Assembly (NCBI GenBank): GCA_946629475.1
Contig: CAMOXX010000054.1
Coordinates: 1 to 13,234, forward strand
Source: an uncultured Blautia sp.
GTDB taxonomy: Bacteria; Bacillota; Clostridia; Lachnospirales; Lachnospiraceae
Direction: 5' to 3'
DNA: 13,234 nucleotides
A program made the translations under genes and the position numbers. Shown one piece after another: positions 6,701 to 13,234 of this stretch; position 1 is the first letter of the stretch; every line of letters starts with the position of its first letter. The notes beneath the pieces were generated by a model. It did no database searches, had not been told where the DNA came from, and saw nothing but the letters and a program-made list of their open reading frames with translations.

Positions 6701-8462
6701 GGTCGCCGCGATGAACGGAAAAAAACCCGCGCTGGTGGCCGGCAGCGATGTGATAGTCAATGCATCCGCATACCGGAAAAAAGCCGTAAAAGATTCTGTC
6801 CAGACTCTGCCTCATATTATCTTTTCCAGAGACAGTTCCGACCTGAATGAAAAAGAGATTTGCGGAAAATTGTCGGAGAAGCCGATATTTGTCCGCCTGC
6901 CTTCCCATCTGGAGAGCATCAGTTCCACCATGATCCGGGATAATATAAACGAGGGAAGGGAGATCTCCACCCTGGTCAGCAGCCTTGCGGAAAATTATAT
7001 CCGGAACTACGGACTGTATGCCATGGAACCGGCATATAAGAAGGCTGCAGTCTGCCTTCCGGTTGAGACGGTGATCGCACCGGGTGTCATTTCTATTGTT
7101 GAGGTAAAACAGGAACGCAGAATCTGCGGAAAGGTGTGGTATCATGAAATCAGTCAGGGAGACCTCTATGAGGAATGCCAGGATGTGGAGACGGCATCTG
7201 TCCTGCGCAGCCTGGTTTCAGGCAGGGTCGCGGTCATCACCCGACTCGAAGGAGAGGTAAGCGAAACAGATGACAAGAGGCTGACGGCCGTGAACGAAGC
7301 GCTGGAATGGTTCCAGGAAAACAGCTTTTCCTATGCCCTTTGTTTCTGCCTGCACAGATATGAAGATACATTGAAGACGCACGGGTTCGTGCCGGTTGCA
7401 GGGATCCGGGATGTGGGAATCGTTGATCTGAGAAATCCCGTGGTTCTGTTTTATGACACGGCCACAGCTGTCAAGGAGCCTCTTTCTCTCAGTCTGAAAG
7501 TCCGCCTGGCTGTAAGGTCCTCCCATCTGGCTCTTCTGGAGGCCATAACGGGTATGTTTCCGGGGCAGCTGGTGCTGTGCTTTGAGTCAGGCGTCATGAA
7601 CCATCGCCTTGTCAGGCTGATCACGGAAGAGAACCCGCGCACTGAAGGGGAGGAAGATCTGAAATATCCTCCGAAAATGTGTGTGCCTTTCGGAAAGATC
7701 CTGAAGGGCAATGTTGTTCCGGAGACGGTGACAAAAGGACTGGATACCGAAAAAGTATACGATGAAGATCTGGAGCATTTTACCATCTCTGAATTCCCGG
7801 GGTATGCTTCACTGGATCTCCAGATCCGCGCGATCCGTTCGTTTTACAGGCCGCTGATCCTGGTGGATGATCTGTATCACAGCGGATATCGTGCCGAAAA
7901 GATTCTGGAATCCTGTGAAAAAGCAGGGATAAGTGAACTGCAGCTGATCACCGGGGTGCTGTCGGGAAGAGGGAAAGATCTGGCCCGTTCCCGTGGGATA
8001 CCGATTCGTTCGGTCTATTCGGTTCCGAATATGAAAACCTGGTTCATCGAATCAGATCTGTATCCGTTTCTTGGAGGAGACAGTGCGGGCATTGACGGCA
8101 GCAGGGCTTCTGAGGATGGACAAAGATCATCGGCACCGCCGTTATCGCTTCCATCTGTCAACACCATTCTTCCTTATGAAGTACCCGGATTTTTAAGGGA
8201 TGTGGACCTTTCATCAGTCTATCATCTGTCTGAGGTCTGTCTTGCCAACGCCCGAAATATCTTCATGGCTCTTGAAGAAGAATACAGCCGCCTGTACGGC
8301 AGGCGTCTGGTTACAGAGCGCCTGAGAGAGGTCATCGCGCAGCCAAGACATCCCGACAGCATTAATTTCGACGAAACCATGCTTCAGGAGCTGACATCTG
8401 CAGTGATCGCACAGCAGCTGAAACGTTTGCACAGGCTGAAATATCCGACGAACCGGAAATAA
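3792..8462 (+). CDS. Giant multidomain protein: HD, HEAT-like, NadD-like, PRTase-like
   Basis: Of 1556 aa, residues about 145-290 resemble an HD hydrolase (H148, H153/H154, the HD pair 182-183 in MVHDMGK, H224, YADFR at 243-247). About 360-880 is mostly helical with HEAT-like repeats. About 888-1075 is a NadD-type adenylyltransferase/cytidylyltransferase domain, with GTFDPFSLGH (894-903) and ISSTMIR (1043-1049); the usual H/TxGH reads SLGH. About 1090-1225 may be GNAT-like (weak). About 1235-1430 is phosphoribosyltransferase-like, with the PRPP-loop motif LILVDDLYHSGY (1355-1366). A Ser/Gly-rich linker and a helical tail end it. I chose ATG 3792 because GGGAGG lies 5 bases upstream; a start at 3750 would lie inside the terminator. 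There is no signal peptide or membrane segment, so it is cytosolic. It is probably co-transcribed with the dehydrogenase-like gene. NadD normally adenylates nicotinate mononucleotide, and HD proteins such as YqeK lie beside it in Bacillus. The actual substrate here is unknown. Confidence 0.85.
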   Translation: MTDHNKLIRRITEEYRIPQTGTNLKKVLEICLPAMNSLCADPPEDWLKYSFSFLQSLFFPGNFKVEKVTERRKAVEFYLKVLNRLFEREQAEIPFDARRDFRLMQPEEEAYCGIREEYSRFEKSFHEGFVYAFLRLSRVCTPYNTLGHVAGVHHVAMHMVRQLLHSEVSVDPGLMSAAAMVHDMGKFGCRPTEARRVPYLHYYYTYQFCRLYNIPVIGSIASNHSVWDLELDNLSCESLLLIYADFRVKSVFGPDHSEQIHFWTLKESFDVILSKLDNVDDVKKQRYMRVYAKLKDFEDYLISLGCSTGLDTEDGTPVFSAADEAGARFHEDGSFVGQKYPVLMNEQELTDCFKHLAIRFNLSVMHDSNDEERFRTLLERIRSEKDWRHVRAFLTAAGEYSVYFPQEQKKRLLRFLGGMMSHQEGDIRRQAASLAGRIIADYEIRFTKEIPSGYECPNLGDSMIHAWESFLDRILSPEPYMQDRQIRWTGYALKTVIDTLLKALPDQQKSRLIHVYAERCRSLAYSDLIVFILIDCVSQIPYRCCEEEDIRILSGFASLLARKKTGEIRVAAMWFLLGWLRQGFRPEESYACITGMDKETIAGENYCLRYLDARINEFFGIPSVKGIGVYDLSSLYLENQRAGIPWIYKYLNLEILHKLYEERSDENEVYQYASHLLHLLQFGGRIVNRLQAGEHLLDVMKHLKAPQRYEILLELARALEINEYSVAKYIPSFLGKLLFCLSGMEQHDFLEHLKTLITGSSKKAAVVALETVGVYLEQFPENPASADEGLQKEALGLLCIGLSHYEVEISRESLYITGQRLFGGKAFSLARKELYFSFMARKILSLTGFEGGSLTRYFTAAALHYIYTFISDYEQACHGLPLHEQNLPYAFFPGTFDPFSLGHTRIVQEIRDMGFRVYLAADEFSWSKRAQPFEIRRKIIEMSTAQIQDVYLFPEEIPVNIAFPEDIRRLVAAMNGKKPALVAGSDVIVNASAYRKKAVKDSVQTLPHIIFSRDSSDLNEKEICGKLSEKPIFVRLPSHLESISSTMIRDNINEGREISTLVSSLAENYIRNYGLYAMEPAYKKAAVCLPVETVIAPGVISIVEVKQERRICGKVWYHEISQGDLYEECQDVETASVLRSLVSGRVAVITRLEGEVSETDDKRLTAVNEALEWFQENSFSYALCFCLHRYEDTLKTHGFVPVAGIRDVGIVDLRNPVVLFYDTATAVKEPLSLSLKVRLAVRSSHLALLEAITGMFPGQLVLCFESGVMNHRLVRLITEENPRTEGEEDLKYPPKMCVPFGKILKGNVVPETVTKGLDTEKVYDEDLEHFTISEFPGYASLDLQIRAIRSFYRPLILVDDLYHSGYRAEKILESCEKAGISELQLITGVLSGRGKDLARSRGIPIRSVYSVPNMKTWFIESDLYPFLGGDSAGIDGSRASEDGQRSSAPPLSLPSVNTILPYEVPGFLRDVDLSSVYHLSEVCLANARNIFMALEEEYSRLYGRRLVTERLREVIAQPRHPDSINFDETMLQELTSAVIAQQLKRLHRLKYPTNRK

Positions 8463-8483
8463 AGGACCGGAGGGAGTGACCAG

Positions 8484-9566
8484 ATGAAAAAACTGACAGA
8501 TCTCGTCATGATGGACGAGAATAAAGATAAAATGCTGAAAATTACTGGTGCGGCACCTGAGATCAGCTGGCTGTGCCGGGATGAAGGAAGAAAAGTCCGG
8601 GTCCATATGGCTGGTCTGGGAGATGTTGGCCAGAATGTGGCGATTGGCCTTACAACCCTTGGAGGGGAAAAAATATCCGGACTTGGCCTGTACGATCTGA
8701 ACGAAATGCAGTGCCGGCGGATGCAGACAGAGCTGTCGCAGATTGCGGATCCCTTTACGGGGAGAGTTTTTCCGCATATTAAGCTGCTGAAGAAGGAAGA
8801 ACTCTTTGACTGTGATGTGTTTTTGTTCTGTGCCACCCGTTCTGTTCCTGACCTGAATTCAGGAATTACCGATGTCAGGATGGCACAGTACGCCGCAAAT
8901 AAACCGATCGTGGAAAGCTACGCCGGACAGGCGGCTGAAGATGGATATCGCGGGCTGTTCATCGTGGTTTCGGATCCCGTGGATCTGCTGTGTCTGGCTG
9001 CCGCCCGGACAGGGTGCGGACAGATACAGCAGCCACAGTCGCAGAAGGAGTTTAGCTCACAGAAAAAGCAGCCGCCAGCCGGCAGGCCTGTGCATCCTCT
9101 GCACCCGCTGCAGTTCCAGGGCTGCGGACTCGGCGTCATGAATGCGAGAGCTGCTTATTATGCGCGCCAGGACAGCAGATTTTCCGTATATCTTGAGGAG
9201 GGGAGGGCTTTCGGACCCCATGGGAAGGATCTGGTCATTGCAAACAGCATTCTTCCGGAGCATTATGACGAGTCGCTTTCCGAAGAACTTACAGATCTGA
9301 CGGTATCGGCAAATCACAGGGTTCGCGCACTTGGATTCAAGCCCTTTATCGCGCCGGCCTATTCCTCAGCTGTCTTTACGGTTCTTGCGATCCTTTCCGG
9401 GGAATATAATTACAGTGCCTGTTATCTGAACGGTCTGTATTTCGGAGCAAAAAACCGAACGACCCCGGACGGGGCAGACTGGGAGATCAGGGATCTTCCG
9501 GATCCGCTGTTTGCAAGGCTGGAGAGGGCATACAGGAATCTGGAAGAAAGCGGTTACTCAGAATAA
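8484..9566 (+). CDS. Divergent lactate/malate dehydrogenase-family protein
   Basis: This is a 360-aa NAD-binding oxidoreductase-like protein, probably cytosolic. GLGDVG (44-49) is the Rossmann glycine motif, and D71 at the end of the second strand suggests NAD rather than NADP. VSDPVDLL (162-169) matches the VTNPVD segment of lactate/malate dehydrogenases. GPHG (244-247) matches the catalytic-histidine loop, and R222 in VMNAR matches the substrate-binding arginine. In the same segment the catalytic-pair aspartate of LDxxR enzymes appears to be methionine (M219). Residues about 179-210 are a Q/P/S/K-rich insertion absent from ordinary members, and about 35 extra residues precede the Rossmann fold. 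GGAGGGAG at 8469-8476 supports the start. It follows the large gene by 21 bases, so one transcript is likely. It may act on an unusual 2-hydroxy or 2-keto acid, or may have lost catalysis. Confidence 0.8.
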   Translation: MKKLTDLVMMDENKDKMLKITGAAPEISWLCRDEGRKVRVHMAGLGDVGQNVAIGLTTLGGEKISGLGLYDLNEMQCRRMQTELSQIADPFTGRVFPHIKLLKKEELFDCDVFLFCATRSVPDLNSGITDVRMAQYAANKPIVESYAGQAAEDGYRGLFIVVSDPVDLLCLAAARTGCGQIQQPQSQKEFSSQKKQPPAGRPVHPLHPLQFQGCGLGVMNARAAYYARQDSRFSVYLEEGRAFGPHGKDLVIANSILPEHYDESLSEELTDLTVSANHRVRALGFKPFIAPAYSSAVFTVLAILSGEYNYSACYLNGLYFGAKNRTTPDGADWEIRDLPDPLFARLERAYRNLEESGYSE

Positions 9567-9635
9567 AGCAGAGCGGATTCGTGTAAAAAAATGCAAGCAG
9601 GGCAGCGCCGATAACAGGGCAGACCCGGACTATAT

Positions 9636-9676
9636 AAAGCTTCGCCATGAGTTTGTATCTCATGGCGAAGCTTTTT
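9636..9676. terminator. Shared terminator between convergent genes
   Basis: A 16-base perfect stem, AAAGCTTCGCCATGAG (9636-9651) with its complement (9659-9674), encloses a 7-base loop. TTTTT (9672-9676) ends the plus-strand side. An outer pairing of CCGGACT (from 9625) with AGTCCGG (to 9684) can extend it. The minus-strand tail (TTTATAT) is weaker but plausible. It separates the plus-strand dehydrogenase-like gene from the minus-strand ATP-grasp gene, so it probably serves both. Confidence 0.85.
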
Positions 9677-9695
9677 AAGTCCGGATCTGTTTTTA

Positions 9696-12269
9696 TCAGG
9701 TCGTTATGATCATCCTTCCCTCCGGCATGCTGTAATAAAGCATCCAGTCCGCTTCCGAAACACAGCAGGCCCTGATGATTTCCTGAAGATGGGCACTCTT
9801 CTGGTCCATCTCAGCCAGCAGGTTGGGAAAGTTGTCAAGCTTGCCGGGCGCGAAGGTCTGTGTCCTGTTGTTGTCGTTGACAGCCGTGTAAAGGATGTTG
9901 GCTTCCACCAGGTCCTGGAAGATGTGGCTGCCGTAGGAGAGTTCCGGCATATATCCCGCACCCGTTTCCGAGATTTCACAGATGGCGTTGAACTCACTGA
10001 TTTCGGCAAAGGAGCAGGGTACGCCAAGCTCCGGCGAGGAGGTACAGATGCGGCCGGGAGCGAAAAGAATCAGATTTTTTCCCTGCTCGCGAAGATGCCA
10101 GTTGATGGCACCAAGCGCACGGGCGACCTCATATTTCGCCTTATACTCCATGCGATAGTAGCCGATGGGATCGATCATGACGACATAGTCGAGCTTTAAC
10201 TGCCGCGAAAGGCCCATGGAGGCATTGCTGCATTCCAGAAAGATATGATCTTTGTCTGACTGATCAGGGAGTGTAACGACTTCGTAGTCCTTTGCAACCT
10301 GCAGAGGGCGGCACTGCAGGAGGTTGATCATGTATTTCCCGTCTTTTGTCAGGTTGATGGTAAATTCGATATCTACCGGATAGTTATATTCTTCCTGAAG
10401 GCTGTAAAGGATCCGGCTGAATTCCTGCATCAGAGACTGATCTTTGACAATTCCGTCGCAGGAAATGTACCAGATATCCCGGTTGGAACCCATATCGCGG
10501 AAATAACGTTCGGCTTCGTAATCGTGGGACAGGAGTTTTCTTTTCAGATAGTAAGGCAGGCAGGGTTCGATCTCGTCCAGATCCACACTGGCAAAACCGT
10601 GCTTCTGAGTGTCGATCAGGTCGACCTTTCGCTGAGAAAACTGATGCCTCTCGGCGGAACTTGCAACGATCTGCCTGGCGGGGTCGTCGACGGAGACAAG
10701 TCTCGGGTAGGATCCCTGCATCCGGTCGACCGCTGCAGTACCGAGTCCCATGACCAGACGCAGCATTCCTGAACGTTCCTCCATATTCTGTCCGAATTTA
10801 TAGGGACTCATGGAATAACCGACGCCCGCTGCAGCCGGCAGAAAATAATGATGATGACGTGAACCGGAGACTCTCTGTATGAGAAGAGCCATCTGCTCGT
10901 CCTGCTTTTCGAGTCCCCGCCTTTTGCGGTATTCCAGAGCGCCCATGCTCAGGGTACTGGCGTAGACGGTACGGATCGCGTCTTCAAATTCTTTCAGGTT
11001 TTCTTCACGGGTTCCCGAATTGGAACAGAATACTGACTCATATTTGCCGGCAAAGGCATTACCGAAGCCGTCTTCCAGAATACTGCTGGAACGCACGATG
11101 AAAGGATCCTGGCCATAATAATCCAGAAGGCGGAGGAACTGTTCCTCCAGATCGGTGGGAAACGAACCGCTCTGCAAGAGCTTTTTCATCTCGGGAGCCA
11201 GAGAAAAATAATTCTCTTCCTGCTTCTGTTTAACCCGCATCTCCCAGAAGTGATTGTGAACGATATAGGAATAAAAAACATCACAGCCGATATAAAAAGA
11301 GTCGTGGGGCTCAAGACAGGAAAAGGTATCCGGACAGCAGTTCTCGATGATCTTCCTGGCAAGAAGCATACCGCATGCCTTTCCGCCGATCATCCCTGTC
11401 CCGACCATATGGCTGCGGATCTCAAAATAATCCTCCGGAGCAAAATTCTTAAGCACGATGTCCTTCAGATGTTCATCACGCGTGACCATCTCGCTGCACA
11501 TCAGCTCACACAGCCTTGAAATATCTTCGCCCATCTGATACTTCAGCTGAGTTTTCCGGAAGAAACGGTCCCAGTAATCCTCGTGCTGGTCTTCGCTCTG
11601 CGCCATGGTCCGGTTCATCAGGCTGTAGAAATGACTGATGCTGACGCCTTCTGTCGCAAGGTAGAAGCGGCTGCTGTTCTTTTCATATACATGTGGGAGG
11701 AACATGGTGGGAGAATAGCGCTGCCAGACCTTCATAGGACGGATAAAGCAGCTTTCACCATCCGGGTACAGATCCACAAATACCTGCGTATTGTCACGGA
11801 TCTTGGCGATGGTGGAATAAGAATGCCTTCCCCTGATTATGGGATAATAGGCGCAGCATCCGGTCTGGTTTACAAGAGGGCCGATGATGGAAAAGAAATT
11901 CGCCATCATCAGATCGGTGGACCATGCGGTCTGCAGCCTTGACAGGCTGTCGAAGAGATAGCAGGTATCTGCCGGGCCGTTTTTGATCAGATTGTAGAGA
12001 CGTACAGTAAAATCTTCGAACTTGTGATCCAGATCAAAAGTAAGGACCCGGATCCCTTCCGCTTCGGAAACAAGAGATTCATGTCCGGCAAAACGGACAT
12101 ATACAAAGGGATGCCGGTCCCGTATGGCCTGATGCGCGAAATGTTCGGCAAAGGGGATCAGATCTTCGGGGTCCGTGGTCTGCCAGACTACATTATCGCC
12201 GGAGCGCAGGTAATTAAAGACGGTGTCCATCTCAGGGATACCGGTCAGAATTCGTTCTGAAGCTGTCAT
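9696..12269 (-). CDS. PEP/pyruvate-binding ATP-grasp protein with degenerate KaiC-like N-terminus
   Basis: This 857-aa cytosolic protein contains the nucleotide-binding domain of PEP synthase and pyruvate phosphate dikinase: IGGKACGM (294-301), VRSSSILEDGFGNAFAGKYES (from 392), VMGLGTAAVDR (506-516) and LLQCRPL (650-656). The phosphohistidine swivelling domain and the PEP-binding barrel that complete those enzymes are missing. Residues 657-857 instead carry a domain with APGRICTSSPELGVP and SYGSHIFQDLVEA, which I recall from other PEP/pyruvate-binding-domain proteins of unknown role. Residues 1-200 resemble KaiC/RecA (GIPEMD at 10-15, LFDSLS at 105-110), but no Walker A GxxxxGKT is present. 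AGGAG at 12276-12280 supports the start. It lies 37 bases after the flavodoxin-like gene on the same strand, so an operon is likely. It may be a kinase-like or sensor protein; full PEP synthesis is unlikely. Confidence 0.85.
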   Translation of the reverse strand: MTASERILTGIPEMDTVFNYLRSGDNVVWQTTDPEDLIPFAEHFAHQAIRDRHPFVYVRFAGHESLVSEAEGIRVLTFDLDHKFEDFTVRLYNLIKNGPADTCYLFDSLSRLQTAWSTDLMMANFFSIIGPLVNQTGCCAYYPIIRGRHSYSTIAKIRDNTQVFVDLYPDGESCFIRPMKVWQRYSPTMFLPHVYEKNSSRFYLATEGVSISHFYSLMNRTMAQSEDQHEDYWDRFFRKTQLKYQMGEDISRLCELMCSEMVTRDEHLKDIVLKNFAPEDYFEIRSHMVGTGMIGGKACGMLLARKIIENCCPDTFSCLEPHDSFYIGCDVFYSYIVHNHFWEMRVKQKQEENYFSLAPEMKKLLQSGSFPTDLEEQFLRLLDYYGQDPFIVRSSSILEDGFGNAFAGKYESVFCSNSGTREENLKEFEDAIRTVYASTLSMGALEYRKRRGLEKQDEQMALLIQRVSGSRHHHYFLPAAAGVGYSMSPYKFGQNMEERSGMLRLVMGLGTAAVDRMQGSYPRLVSVDDPARQIVASSAERHQFSQRKVDLIDTQKHGFASVDLDEIEPCLPYYLKRKLLSHDYEAERYFRDMGSNRDIWYISCDGIVKDQSLMQEFSRILYSLQEEYNYPVDIEFTINLTKDGKYMINLLQCRPLQVAKDYEVVTLPDQSDKDHIFLECSNASMGLSRQLKLDYVVMIDPIGYYRMEYKAKYEVARALGAINWHLREQGKNLILFAPGRICTSSPELGVPCSFAEISEFNAICEISETGAGYMPELSYGSHIFQDLVEANILYTAVNDNNRTQTFAPGKLDNFPNLLAEMDQKSAHLQEIIRACCVSEADWMLYYSMPEGRMIITT

Positions 12270-12282
12270 GGCTTTCTCCTGT

Positions 12283-12300
12283 ATATGAAGGGATTCATAT
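12283..12300. repeat. Inverted repeat between the two minus-strand genes
   Basis: ATATGAA and TTCATAT surround GGGA within the 37-base gap, directly upstream of the Shine-Dalgarno sequence of the ATP-grasp gene. It could form a short, weak RNA hairpin that affects translation, or be a protein-binding site, or be chance. Confidence 0.3.
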
Positions 12301-12306
12301 GCGGCA

Positions 12307-13234
12307 TCAATTTACAGTCTGCGTGAAAGCAGTTCCCTGCAGGCTGAGATATGTTCCGAATTCACGGGCCTTTTCCCGGATATCAGGAATCCTTTCGATG
12401 CTGCCTGGAAGGTTGGCTGTGGCAATAAGGGCGAATCTGCCCGGGAGGGTAAAGCCCTTGTTCATGGAAAGGGAATCAATCAGCTGTCTCGCCACAAGAT
12501 CCGATCCACTGTAGCCGGAAACGATCAGCGAAAAGAGCTGCTTGCTGTAAAAGGGTTTTTTCCGGAAAAGAGAGGTCAGGCGGTTGATCATCGCAGTCAG
12601 GCTGGCGCTCAGCGCATCGTTGTAGTTCGGGCACAGCAGTACCAGTCGGTCGCACCATTCCAGTGCGGGATAAACTTCTTCCACGATGGTACCGCCGTAA
12701 AAACAGCTGAGATTTTTGCTGTAATACATGCAGGTCTCAAAAGAGCAGCCTGCGCAGTCTTTTACATCTTTGTTGCGAAGGGAGATTTCGCGGGTCTGCG
12801 CATCCGCCCGGATGCCATTTTTAACATAATTCCAGAGCTGCAGGGTATTGGAAGTAGCCTGGTTGCAGGAATGCACGCAGAGAATTCTGGGGACCGCTCC
12901 TCTCACGAAACGGAAGTTCATCAGCCGGTGAACCAGATCCGTTGCAGCTGCTTTATATGCAGAAGTCAGATCCGTACCCAGGTTTCCGGCGCTGACCGTG
13001 AAATTATAGAGGCTCCCTGTGCCTTCCACCAGGCTTTTTCCGATCAGAGCGCAGCCTGCCATGGAAAGAGTCAGGGCCAGTTCGGAAGCGGCAGATTTGG
13101 TATACAGTTCTGTTTCGCCATCCACAATCATGGCGGCGGCAGAGTTGTTCATGCAGCCCGGATTCAGCCTGATCAGCCGGATCATGGCGCTGAGGGTCAG
13201 ATTGATTCCGCCCTGCCCGAGCGCAATAATGAAA
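12307..13234 (-). CDS. Flavodoxin-fold NAD(P)H-dependent oxidoreductase with Cys cluster (5' partial)
   Basis: This is an FMN-binding, NADPH-dependent FMN reductase-like protein, probably cytosolic. The frame stays open from the stop at 12307-12309 to the window edge, and the residues before the Met at 13185 (ending INLTLSA) look like protein. The true start therefore lies outside and that Met is probably internal. Numbered from it, a flavodoxin-type core begins near 98 with VPRILCVHSCN and the phosphate-loop region QATSNT (109-114). It continues through CAGCSFETC (144-152) plus C161, and LLCPNYNDALSA (183-194). The four cysteines (C-x2-C-x4-C-x8-C) could hold an iron-sulfur cluster, as in iron-sulfur flavoproteins. 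The first roughly 95 residues form an extra N-terminal region I cannot identify. The gene is followed after 37 bases by the ATP-grasp gene and likely shares its message. The substrate is unknown. Confidence 0.75.
   Translation of the reverse strand, partial: FIIALGQGGINLTLSAMIRLIRLNPGCMNNSAAAMIVDGETELYTKSAASELALTLSMAGCALIGKSLVEGTGSLYNFTVSAGNLGTDLTSAYKAAATDLVHRLMNFRFVRGAVPRILCVHSCNQATSNTLQLWNYVKNGIRADAQTREISLRNKDVKDCAGCSFETCMYYSKNLSCFYGGTIVEEVYPALEWCDRLVLLCPNYNDALSASLTAMINRLTSLFRKKPFYSKQLFSLIVSGYSGSDLVARQLIDSLSMNKGFTLPGRFALIATANLPGSIERIPDIREKAREFGTYLSLQGTAFTQTVN

Noticed and set aside
6402..7145. Open frame of 247 codons on the minus strand opposite the NadD-like domain
   Set aside because: It is antisense to conserved catalytic motifs of the plus-strand protein, with no start signal.
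9567..9695. Possible small RNA or small gene between the convergent genes
   Set aside because: The stretch is explained by one long terminator hairpin; I see no promoter or convincing small reading frame.
1..13234. CRISPR array, tRNA, rRNA, phage attachment site or toxin-antitoxin pair
   Set aside because: I found no regularly spaced repeats, cloverleaf-like sequence, rRNA stretches or small paired genes of such types.

Overview
The window looks like a low-to-medium GC Firmicute, most likely a member of the Clostridia close to Lachnospiraceae. The reasons are strong AGGAGG-type ribosome binding sites, sigma-A-like promoters, classical U-tailed terminators, a transketolase split into two subunits, and the general character of the proteins. 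The genus cannot be fixed from the sequence.

Layout. Bases 1-54 are AT-rich flank with no recognisable gene. Bases 55-1758 form a complete insertion sequence with 30-bp imperfect terminal inverted repeats, one DDE transposase on the minus strand, its own promoter and repeated subterminal motifs. A short regulatory stretch (1759-1913) holds a perfect AT palindrome and a candidate promoter for the split transketolase pair (1914-2729 and 2744-3682), which ends at a strong terminator (3741-3771).

Next come a very large gene (3792-8462, 1556 aa) and, 21 bases after it, a short gene (8484-9566), probably co-transcribed. The large protein strings together an HD-type domain, a long helical HEAT-like region, a NadD-like nucleotidyltransferase, a possible GNAT-like segment and a phosphoribosyltransferase-like domain. 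The second protein is a divergent member of the lactate/malate dehydrogenase family with an unusual insertion near the active site. A long hairpin (9636-9676) separates them from two convergent minus-strand genes. These are a PEP-synthase-type ATP-grasp protein that lacks the usual catalytic domains and carries a degenerate KaiC/RecA-like N-terminus (9696-12269), and, upstream of it, a flavodoxin-fold oxidoreductase with a cysteine cluster (12307 to beyond the window edge).

How they may work together (inference). The transketolase pair is ordinary pentose-phosphate metabolism. The four genes from 3792 to the window end all resemble enzymes that handle nucleotides, NAD(P), flavin, PRPP or PEP/ATP, yet each departs from its textbook family in domain make-up or key residues. 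They are the best candidate here for an uncharacterised system, perhaps linking nucleotide or NAD metabolism to central carbon and redox state. No biochemical role can be assigned from sequence alone.
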